Assembly (NCBI GenBank): GCA_016191995.1
Contig: JACPVA010000082.1
Span: forward strand, 1 to 49,500
Direction: 5' to 3'
Origin: Burkholderiales bacterium
GTDB taxonomy: Bacteria > Pseudomonadota > Gammaproteobacteria > Burkholderiales > Burkholderiaceae_C
DNA: 49,500 nucleotides
Below, piece after piece: positions 43,668 through 49,500 of the stretch (position 1 is the stretch's first letter; every line of letters begins with the position of its first letter). The notes under the pieces are model-generated. The model saw nothing but the letters and a program-made list of their open reading frames with translations. It did not search any database and was not told the DNA's origin. The translations under genes were made by a program, and so were the position numbers.

Positions 43668-44692
43668 ATGAAGCCGATCGGCCCGCGCCGCGGGCTGCCG
43701 GCGGGCAGGTCGGCGGGCTCGATCGTCGCGCGGCCGGCGAGGCGGGCGTTGCCGAAGGCCGTCATCCAGGCGCGGCGCATCTCGCGCGGCGCGAGCTCGC
43801 CGACGCGGTCGAGCACCGCCGCGGGCGGCTCGGGGTCGAAGCGCCGCCCCCAGTCGTGCGCGCCGCGGATCGAGGCATAAAGGCGCCGCGCGATCGCGCG
43901 CGCCGCCTCGCGGTCGGGCATCTGCACCTCGAACACGTTCATGCGGTTGAGGATCGGATCCGGGATCGCGCGCTCGTCGTTCGCGGTCGCGACCCAGATC
44001 AGCTGGCTGGCGTCGATCGCGACCTCGGCGAACTCGTCGGTGAAGGCCTGCGCGGTATCGATCTCGAGCAGGCTGTACAGCGCGCCGAGCGGGTCGTAGG
44101 CGTGCTCGCCCCGCGCCTTGTCGATTTCGTCGACGACCATCACCGGATTTGCATAGGCGCCGTCGACCAGGGTCTCGAAGACCTTGCCCGGGCGCGCGCC
44201 CTTCCATTGGCTCGACGCCCCCGACAGCACCCAGCCGGCGGTCAGCGAACTCATCGAGATGAAGCCGAGCCCGGTGCCCAGCAGCTGCGCGACCTCGCGC
44301 GCGAAGTGCGTCTTGCCGACGCCCGGCGGGCCGAGCAGCAGCATCGGTGCGATCTCCAGCGCGTCGCGGCTGTCCTGGCACAGCGCGAGCTGGCGCCGCA
44401 GGTCGTCGAGCACATCGTGAAAGTTCGGCAGCTCCTCGTAAAGGTGCTCCATCGCCGGCAGCCCGCTGGGCTTGACCTGGAAGCGGTCGGGGCCGCGCTC
44501 GAGCATGCGCTCGTAGGTGCTGCGCAGCGTCTCGTGCTCGCGCGGCGGCAGCTTGTCCAGCCGCTTCTCGACCTCGTGCAGGCGGTAGACGGGGCGCGAC
44601 TGCGCGATCGGGATGGCGCGCGCCCGATCGACCGGAAGCGCGGGTGCCGTGCACGGCAGGGGGACCAGGTCGTGGCTCGGGCTGATGTTCAT
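43661..44692 (-). CDS. AAA-family ATPase (Lon-like ATPase module)
   Basis: This 343-residue ATPase contains a single AAA module at about residues 95-285: Walker A LLLGPPGVGKTH, Walker B VVDEIDKAR, sensor 1 IWVATANDERAIPDPI and an arginine finger LNRMNVFEV. It resembles the ATPase part of Lon but has no Ser-Lys protease domain. The N-terminal 90 residues are helical, with EVEKRLDKLPPREHETLRST. GAGGA before the ATG at 44692 decides the start; a 12-residue longer form is possible. The stop codon lies inside the nonamer repeat. A chaperone-like or protein-remodelling role is likely; its partner is unknown. Confidence 0.85.
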   Translation of the reverse strand: MNISPSHDLVPLPCTAPALPVDRARAIPIAQSRPVYRLHEVEKRLDKLPPREHETLRSTYERMLERGPDRFQVKPSGLPAMEHLYEELPNFHDVLDDLRRQLALCQDSRDALEIAPMLLLGPPGVGKTHFAREVAQLLGTGLGFISMSSLTAGWVLSGASSQWKGARPGKVFETLVDGAYANPVMVVDEIDKARGEHAYDPLGALYSLLEIDTAQAFTDEFAEVAIDASQLIWVATANDERAIPDPILNRMNVFEVQMPDREAARAIARRLYASIRGAHDWGRRFDPEPPAAVLDRVGELAPREMRRAWMTAFGNARLAGRATIEPADLPAGSPRRGPIGFMQ

Positions 44693-44774
44693 CGGATCCT
44701 CGCGCGGACGGGTTCGCGACACCCCCATTCAAGCAAAGTGCGCGCCGCGCGTGGATCGGGAAAAGACCTGTCAT

Positions 44775-44792
44775 CCGGCCGCAGAAGGCCGG
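44775..44792. promoter_or_regulatory. Hairpin just upstream of the nucleotidyltransferase start
   Basis: CCGGCC-GCAGAA-GGCCGG forms a perfect 6-bp stem ending 7 bases before the ATG at 44800, where a ribosome site would be expected. It could mask translation initiation. The gap is divergent with the AAA ATPase gene. Confidence 0.35.
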
Positions 44793-44799
44793 CGTTGCG

Positions 44800-45174
44800 A
44801 TGCAGCAGCCAGGGCTGGCGAGTGCCAGCGGCGACTGCGAGCGGCCGGCGCCAGCGGTTGACATCGAGCGGCGGCGGGGCCGCCGGCGCGGCGCCGGATC
44901 GCCGCGGCGGCAAGTGCGCGCCATCGTCGACGCCGTGCTGCCCGGTGCAGTGGTGCGCGCCTTCGGCTCGCGTGCGACGGGCCATGCGCGGCCGTTCTCC
45001 GACCTCGATCTGCTGTTCGTGCGCCCCTCGCGTCTGAGCCTGGCCGATCGCGCGGCGTTGCACGACCGCTTCGAGGCCAGCACGCTGCCGTTCCGGGTCG
45101 ACCTCGTCGACGCCGAGGGGCTGGCCGTCGGTGTGGCCGCGCGCATCCTCGACGAGGCCATCGACTTGCCCTGA
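44800..45174 (+). CDS. Minimal nucleotidyltransferase, MntA-like, without HEPN partner
   Basis: This 124-residue protein has the signature of DNA-polymerase-beta-type minimal nucleotidyltransferases: Gly56-Ser57 and two metal-binding Asp (68 and 70) in FGSRATGHARPFSDLDLLF. The third Asp lies in FRVDLVDAEGL (Asp101). In toxin-antitoxin systems such proteins are antitoxins that AMPylate a neighbouring HEPN RNase. No HEPN-type gene (RX4-6H motif) is seen on either side: the AAA ATPase is divergent and gspF convergent. The first 38 residues are Arg/Gly-rich and atypical, so the true start may lie later, near residue 36 (GTG 44920 for VRAIV is possible). Confidence 0.82.
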   Translation: MQQPGLASASGDCERPAPAVDIERRRGRRRGAGSPRRQVRAIVDAVLPGAVVRAFGSRATGHARPFSDLDLLFVRPSRLSLADRAALHDRFEASTLPFRVDLVDAEGLAVGVAARILDEAIDLP

Positions 45175-45220
45175 GCGCCGAGCAGGGCGGCCGAGGTGCC
45201 AGCGCCGGGCCGCCGTGCGC

Positions 45221-46435
45221 TCAGCGCACCCAGGTGTTGAGCTGGATGATCGGCATCAGCACCGCCAGCACGATCAGCAGCACGACCACGCCCATCGCCA
45301 CCACGAGCAGCGGCTCGAGGATGGTCGCCAGCGCCATCGCGCGGCGCTGCACCTCGGCGGCGAGCTGCGCGGCGGCGCGCTGCAGCATCGTCGGCAGCTG
45401 CCCGGTCTGCTCGCCCAGGCGCGCGAACATCGCCAGCAACCCAGGCAGCCGTGGGTGCGCGGCGATCGCCGACGCCAGCGGCGCGCCCTCGCGCACCTGC
45501 GTCAACGCGTCCAGCGCGTCGGCGCGCAGCGCGCGGTTGGCCAGCGTCTCGGCCGCCGCCTGCAGCGCCTTGAGGATTGGCACCCCGGCCGCGGCGAGCA
45601 TCGACAGCGTGCCGGCGAAGCGCGCCGCCTCGTAGCCGCGCGCCAGACGCCCGGCCAGCGGCAACCGCAGCACGAAGGCGTCGCTGCGGCGGCGGAAGGC
45701 CTCGCCGCGGCGCAGCATCACCAGCGCGGTGACGCTGCCGACGGCCACCAGCGCGACCGCCCAGCCCCAGTGGCGGACGAACTTCGCCAGCGCCAGCATC
45801 GCCCGCGTCAGCGCCGGCAGCGCGCGATTCGACCCGGTGAAGACGCTGGCGACCTGCGGCACGACATAGGTCAGCAGGAAGATCACGATCAGGACCGCCA
45901 GCGCCGAGACGATCGCCGGGTACAGCATCGCGCCGAGCAACTTGGCGCGCAGCGCCTGGCGCTCCTCGAGGTCGTCGGCGAGCCGCTCGAGCACGCCGCC
46001 GAGCGCACCGCTGGCCTCGCCGGCGGCGACGACCGCGCGGTAGACCTCGTCGAACTCGCGCGGTGCCGACGCCAGCGCGCGCGCGAAGCTGCTGCCGGCG
46101 TTGACCTCGGCGCGCAGGTGGGCGACGAGGTCGCGCTGGCGTTCGGTCTCGGCCTCGTCGGCCAGCGCGGTCAGCGCGCGTTCCAGCGGCAGCCCGGAGG
46201 CGACGAGGCCGGCGAGCTGGCGCGTCCACACCGCCAGCCCGGTGCGGCCGAAGGCGCGGCGCGTGAAACGCGGCGCGGCGCCCGCATCGCCGGCGGAGGC
46301 CACCGGCGCGACCGCCAGCGGCACCAGCCCGCGGCCGCGCAACTGGGCGCGCGCGGCGCGCGCATTGTCGGCCTCGACCAGCCCGCCGGCGCTGCGGCCG
46401 GCGGCGTCCAGCGCCTCGTAGCGGTAGGCGGGCAT
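45221..46435 (-). CDS. gspF: Type II secretion inner-membrane platform protein GspF
   Basis: GspF is the multi-pass inner-membrane core of the type II secretion system and works with the ATPase GspE. The 404-residue protein starts MPAYRYEALDAAGRSAGG, as is usual. It then has two copies of the T2SSF domain (about 70-195 and 272-395), each with the family motif (FARALASAPREFDEVYRAVVAAGEASGAL; then PLASAIAAHPRLPGLLAMFARLGEQTGQL). Membrane segments are at about 170-190, 220-240 and 370-395. The gap to gspE upstream is 104 bp. It is the third gene of the set gspD-gspE-gspF on this strand. Confidence 0.96.
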   Translation of the reverse strand: MPAYRYEALDAAGRSAGGLVEADNARAARAQLRGRGLVPLAVAPVASAGDAGAAPRFTRRAFGRTGLAVWTRQLAGLVASGLPLERALTALADEAETERQRDLVAHLRAEVNAGSSFARALASAPREFDEVYRAVVAAGEASGALGGVLERLADDLEERQALRAKLLGAMLYPAIVSALAVLIVIFLLTYVVPQVASVFTGSNRALPALTRAMLALAKFVRHWGWAVALVAVGSVTALVMLRRGEAFRRRSDAFVLRLPLAGRLARGYEAARFAGTLSMLAAAGVPILKALQAAAETLANRALRADALDALTQVREGAPLASAIAAHPRLPGLLAMFARLGEQTGQLPTMLQRAAAQLAAEVQRRAMALATILEPLLVVAMGVVVLLIVLAVLMPIIQLNTWVR

Positions 46436-46539
46436 CGGTGGGGATCAGCGCGTGCGCCGCACCCGGCCGCCGCCGGCCGGCATGGCACCGCGGAGGGCGC
46501 GAACGCCGGCCGCCCCGGCGAAGCCTGCGTGCCGCGCCG

Positions 46540-47961
46540 TCATTCGCGCGTCACCCTCAGCACCTCCTCGACCGAGGTCGTGCCATCGTCGATCAGGCGC
46601 TGGCCGTCGTCGCGCATCGGGCGCAGCCCGGCGGCCTGGGCGGCGGCGAGCAGCTCGGCCTCGGCGGCGCGGTTGTGGATCAGCGTGCGCACCGCGTCGT
46701 CGGCCGCCATCAGCTCGTAGACGCCGGTGCGGCCCTTGTAGCCGGTCATGCCGCAATGCGCGCATCCCACCGGGTGGTAGTTGCCGTCGTCGCCGCGCCG
46801 CCGGCAATGCGGGCACAGCTTGCGCACCAGGCGCTGCGCGAGCACGCCCAGCAGGCTGCTCGACAGCAGGTAGGGCTCCACGCCCATGTCGATCAGCCTC
46901 GTCACGCTGCTGACCGCATCGTTGGTGTGCACGGTGGCCAGCACCAGGTGGCCGGTCAGCGAGGCCTGGATCGCGATCTGTGCGGTCTCGAAGTCGCGGA
47001 TCTCGCCGATCATGATGACGTCCGGATCCTGGCGCAGGATCGCGCGCAGCGCCTTCGCGAAGGTCAGCTCGATCTTCGGGTTGACCTGGGTCTGGCCGAT
47101 GCCGGGCAGCTCGTACTCGATCGGGTCCTCGACCGTCAGCACGTTGGTGGTGGCGGTGTCGATGCGGCCGAGCGACGCGTACAGCGTCGTCGTCTTGCCG
47201 CTGCCGGTCGGCCCGGTGACGAGCACGATGCCGTGCGGCTGGTGGATCAGGCGCTGGAAGACGGCGAGCACCTCGCCGCTCATGCCCAGGCCCTCGAGCG
47301 TGAACTTGCTCTGCGTCTTGTCGAGCAGCCGCAACACGGCGCGCTCGCCGTGCGCGCTCGGCAGCGTCGAGACGCGCACGTCGATCGCGCGCGCGCCGAT
47401 GCGCAGGCTGATGCGGCCGTCCTGCGGCAGCCGCTTCTCGGCGATGTCGAGCTCGGCCATGATCTTCAGGCGCGAGATCAGCGCCGCGTGCAGCGCACGG
47501 TTCGGCTGCACGACCTCGCGCAGCGTGCCGTCGATGCGGAAGCGCACCGAGCTGCTGCGCTCGTAGGGCTCGATGTGGATGTCGCTCGCGCCGTCCTTGG
47601 CCGCCTGCGTCAGCAGCGCGTTGAGCATGCGGATGATCGGTGCGTCGTTGGCCGCTTCCAGCAGATCCTCGACCGCGGGCAGGTCCTGCATCATGCGGCT
47701 GAGGTCGACGCCGCTTTCCACCTCGCCGATCACCGCCGCCGCGCTGCCCTCGCCGCCGGCGTAGGCGGCGGCGATGCGGCCGGCCAGCGTCGCCGCGGCC
47801 TCGTGCTCGCAGCGCGCGGGCGCGAAGATCCGTGCGACCTCGGCCAGCGCCGGCGCGGGGGTCGTCTCGGCGGCCCACAGCACGCGCTCGCGGGCGTCGT
47901 CCTCGAGCAGCAGCGTATTCGCCTTCGCGAACGGGTAGGGCAGCGGGTGGCGCGTGGCCAT
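46540..47961 (-). CDS. gspE: Type II secretion ATPase GspE
   Basis: GspE is the cytoplasmic hexameric ATPase that drives pseudopilus assembly. The 473-residue protein has an N-terminal domain (about 1-110), then [25 protein letters not shown]. The Walker A is [13 protein letters not shown], the Asp box [17 protein letters not shown] and Walker [17 protein letters not shown], with [15 protein letters not shown] as the His box. A zinc-binding tetracysteine is present: CPHC and [12 protein letters not shown]. The start at ATG 47961 ([10 protein letters not shown]) is chosen because the upstream open frame runs into the 268-bp repeat element. Confidence 0.96.
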   Translation of the reverse strand: MATRHPLPYPFAKANTLLLEDDARERVLWAAETTPAPALAEVARIFAPARCEHEAAATLAGRIAAAYAGGEGSAAAVIGEVESGVDLSRMMQDLPAVEDLLEAANDAPIIRMLNALLTQAAKDGASDIHIEPYERSSSVRFRIDGTLREVVQPNRALHAALISRLKIMAELDIAEKRLPQDGRISLRIGARAIDVRVSTLPSAHGERAVLRLLDKTQSKFTLEGLGMSGEVLAVFQRLIHQPHGIVLVTGPTGSGKTTTLYASLGRIDTATTNVLTVEDPIEYELPGIGQTQVNPKIELTFAKALRAILRQDPDVIMIGEIRDFETAQIAIQASLTGHLVLATVHTNDAVSSVTRLIDMGVEPYLLSSSLLGVLAQRLVRKLCPHCRRRGDDGNYHPVGCAHCGMTGYKGRTGVYELMAADDAVRTLIHNRAAEAELLAAAQAAGLRPMRDDGQRLIDDGTTSVEEVLRVTRE

Positions 47962-48016
47962 GAGCTTGCGGGGTGGGGAGCGGGCCTGCCGGTGTGTGCG
48001 GGGCGTGCGCCGGCTC

Positions 48017-48284
48017 AGAGCCTGTGAAGATATGCATCGCGCCCGCGCTGGGGCGGCCAAGGCCGCTGGCGTAGGCGCGCCGCGCAGCCCGGCCTGGGCG
48101 GCCGGGCAAGCGGCGCAACACCCGCCAGCGGCCTTGGGTGCCCCAGCCCTGCGGGTGAGGGCCCAGAACAGGCCCACTCGTTGTTGCAAGGCTTCGCCGG
48201 GGCCCAACCCCGGCTGTGCCTTGCGCCTAGATCGGGCCTGTTCTGGGCCCTCACGCGGGTGCGATCCATATCTTCACAGGCTCT
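48017..48284. repeat. Nested-hairpin repeat element (268 bp) between gspD and gspE
   Basis: The element has 31-bp terminal inverted repeats (48017-48047 and 48254-48284) matching at 29 of 31 positions, starting AGAGCCTGTGAAGATATG. Inside are two more inverted pairs: 48048-48071 with 48123-48146 (22 of 24) and 48155-48175 with 48234-48254 (21 of 21). No transposase is encoded. Its right end touches the gspD stop codon, so gspD ends exactly at the element. Confidence 0.88.
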
Positions 48285-49500
48285 CAGGGCTGGCGCCCGT
48301 CGGGGCCGGCGAACGGCGAGCGTGACGACGCCGAGGGCGGCGCGGCCACCGGCGCCGGCGGCGGCGCATCCGGCGCCGGCAGCACCGGCGCCTCGTGCGA
48401 CGGCAGCACCGGATGCGGCGCGGGCTGCTGCGCCTGCTGCTGGCCACGCAGCTGCTCGTAGCGGTCCAGCGAGACGCGGTCGGTGGTGGTCTGGTCGCGC
48501 ATGACGACCGGGCGCAGGAAGACCATCAGGTTGGTGCGCCGGCGCTCGCGGCTCTCGCTGCGGAACAGCGCGCCGACGCCGGGGATGTCGCCCAGCAGCG
48601 GCACCTTGGAGCGGTTCTCGACGAAGCGGTCCTCGATCAGCCCGCCGAGCACCAGGATCTGGCCGTCGTCGACGACCACCGTCGACTCGATCGAGCGCTT
48701 GGTCGTCGACGGCCCGGCGTTGCTGGTGCCGACCGCCGCGGTGTCCTTGACGCTGCTCTGCTCCTGGAAGATCGTCATCTTGACGGTGCCGGTCTCGCCG
48801 ATCTGCGGCTTGATGCGCAGCGTGATGCCCACGTCCTTGCGCTCGATGGTCTGGAACGGACTCGTCACCGCGGTGCCGGTGCCGGTGAACTGGCCGGTGA
48901 TGAACGGCACGTTCTCGCCGACGACGATCTTGGCCTCCTCGTTGTCGAGCGTGATCAGGTTCGGGGTGCTGACGATATTGATCTTGGCCTGCGTCTGCAG
49001 CATGCGCGCGATCGCCGCGAGCGCGTAGGTGCCGCCGAAGTTGCGCACCAGCCCGATGTTGAAGCCCTCGCCGAGGTTGACCTGCCCCTGCGCGACGCCG
49101 AGGTTGATGTCGATGATGTTGCCGCCGCCGCGGCCGTCGAAGTTGGTGCCGATGCCGACGATGTTGCTGTCGCCGCGCTGGCCGATCAGCCCCTGCCACT
49201 GGAAGCCGAAGTCGGCTGCGTCGTCGCCGCTGACCTCGACGATCATGCTCTCGATGTAGACCTGCGCGCGCCGGGCGTCGAGCTGGTCGATCATCGCGCG
49301 CACCTGGCGGTACAGCGGCTCCGGCGCGCTGACGATCAGCGAGTTGGTCGCCGGGTCGGCCTGGATGAAGCCGCCGGTGGACGGCGCCTCGGTCGCGGCC
49401 ACCGGGGCCGCGGCCGGCGCGGCGCCACCCGCCGCCGGCCGCGCCGGCGTGCTGGCGGCCACTGTCGCCGCGCCGGCGCCGCTGCCGCCGCTGCCGACGC
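48284..49500 (-). CDS. gspD: Type II secretion outer-membrane secretin GspD (3' part)
   Basis: The gene runs off the window end, so only the C-terminal part is seen, about 405 residues. It begins in a Gly/Ser/Ala-rich linker, followed by the end of an N3 domain (GGFIQADPATNSLIVSAPEPLYRQVRAMIDQLDARRAQV). The secretin domain then follows (IESMIVEVSGDDAADFGFQW, ITLDNEEAKIVVGENVPFITG, IKPQIGETGTVKMTI). The signature STVVVDDGQILVLGGLIEDR and VPLLGDIPGVGALFRS are complete. A Pro/Ala-rich tail ends the protein. GspD forms the outer-membrane pore of the type II secretion system; gspE and gspF follow on the same strand. Confidence 0.96.
   Translation of the reverse strand, partial: VGSGGSGAGAATVAASTPARPAAGGAAPAAAPVAATEAPSTGGFIQADPATNSLIVSAPEPLYRQVRAMIDQLDARRAQVYIESMIVEVSGDDAADFGFQWQGLIGQRGDSNIVGIGTNFDGRGGGNIIDINLGVAQGQVNLGEGFNIGLVRNFGGTYALAAIARMLQTQAKINIVSTPNLITLDNEEAKIVVGENVPFITGQFTGTGTAVTSPFQTIERKDVGITLRIKPQIGETGTVKMTIFQEQSSVKDTAAVGTSNAGPSTTKRSIESTVVVDDGQILVLGGLIEDRFVENRSKVPLLGDIPGVGALFRSESRERRRTNLMVFLRPVVMRDQTTTDRVSLDRYEQLRGQQQAQQPAPHPVLPSHEAPVLPAPDAPPPAPVAAPPSASSRSPFAGPDGRQP

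Noticed and set aside
43661..44692. Lon protease
   Set aside because: The ATPase module is Lon-like, but the protease domain with Ser-Lys dyad is missing and the protein is less than half of Lon length.
48015..48290. N-terminal extension of GspE and small frames inside the 268-bp element
   Set aside because: The residues come from the hairpin element; GspE homologues start near MATRHPL-type sequence at 47961.

Overview
The window is chromosomal DNA of very high GC content (by eye above 70%) with almost gap-free coding. The order rplM-rpsI, a DUF6776-type coiled-coil gene, a bactofilin and erpA, followed by convergent anmK, an M23 peptidase and divergent tyrS, together with a Bug/TctC binding protein, DUF1841, and gspD-gspE-gspF in that order, points to a betaproteobacterium of the order Burkholderiales, most likely the Rubrivivax/Leptothrix/Roseateles branch. 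That placement is inferred from gene content and order, not from a search. I saw no tRNA, rRNA, CRISPR array, phage gene or transposase gene.

Layout. 1-6.4 kb: a CHASE2 sensor histidine kinase, an unrecognised 377-residue protein, an SrkA-type kinase, a DUF2726 membrane protein and a GNAT acetyltransferase. 6.5-9.2 kb: ribosomal protein operon rplM-rpsI followed by DUF6776, bactofilin and erpA. 9.3-14.7 kb: housekeeping genes anmK, M23 peptidase, tyrS, a cation diffusion facilitator and dtd. 14.73-15.25 kb: non-coding, filled by a composite palindromic repeat. 15.25-26.1 kb: a Bug-type binding protein, then a long minus-strand operon with an acyl-CoA synthetase, a complete Liv-type ABC importer, a 102-residue protein and a PaaK-like enzyme. 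A Crp/Fnr-type regulator is divergent from this operon, and a perfect palindrome lies in the shared promoter gap.

25.9-35.0 kb is an envelope-modification region. An EptA-type phosphoethanolamine transferase and a PAP2 phosphatase are divergent from a PmrAB-like two-component system. Beyond a flavocytochrome c sulfide dehydrogenase flavoprotein lies a three-gene, translationally coupled set: a GT2 polyprenyl-phosphate glycosyltransferase, a LAB_N small membrane protein and an ArnT-like transferase. Together these look like machinery that decorates lipid A with phosphoethanolamine and an amino sugar or other sugar.

35.1-45.2 kb holds a 5'-nucleotidase, a SulP permease, an AI-2E family exporter, a RutE-like nitroreductase, DUF1841, a PlpD-type patatin with an outer-membrane barrel, an AAA ATPase and a lone minimal nucleotidyltransferase. 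45.2-49.5 kb carries type II secretion genes gspF, gspE and the 3' part of gspD, which runs off the window end. A 268-bp nested-hairpin repeat separates gspD from gspE.

The least explained parts are the short non-coding repeats: two structured palindromic elements (14.84-15.13 kb and 48.02-48.28 kb) and three short tandem arrays (36.14, 41.28 and 43.62 kb). Two of those arrays flank the patatin gene. No clearly new defence or biosynthetic system is visible.
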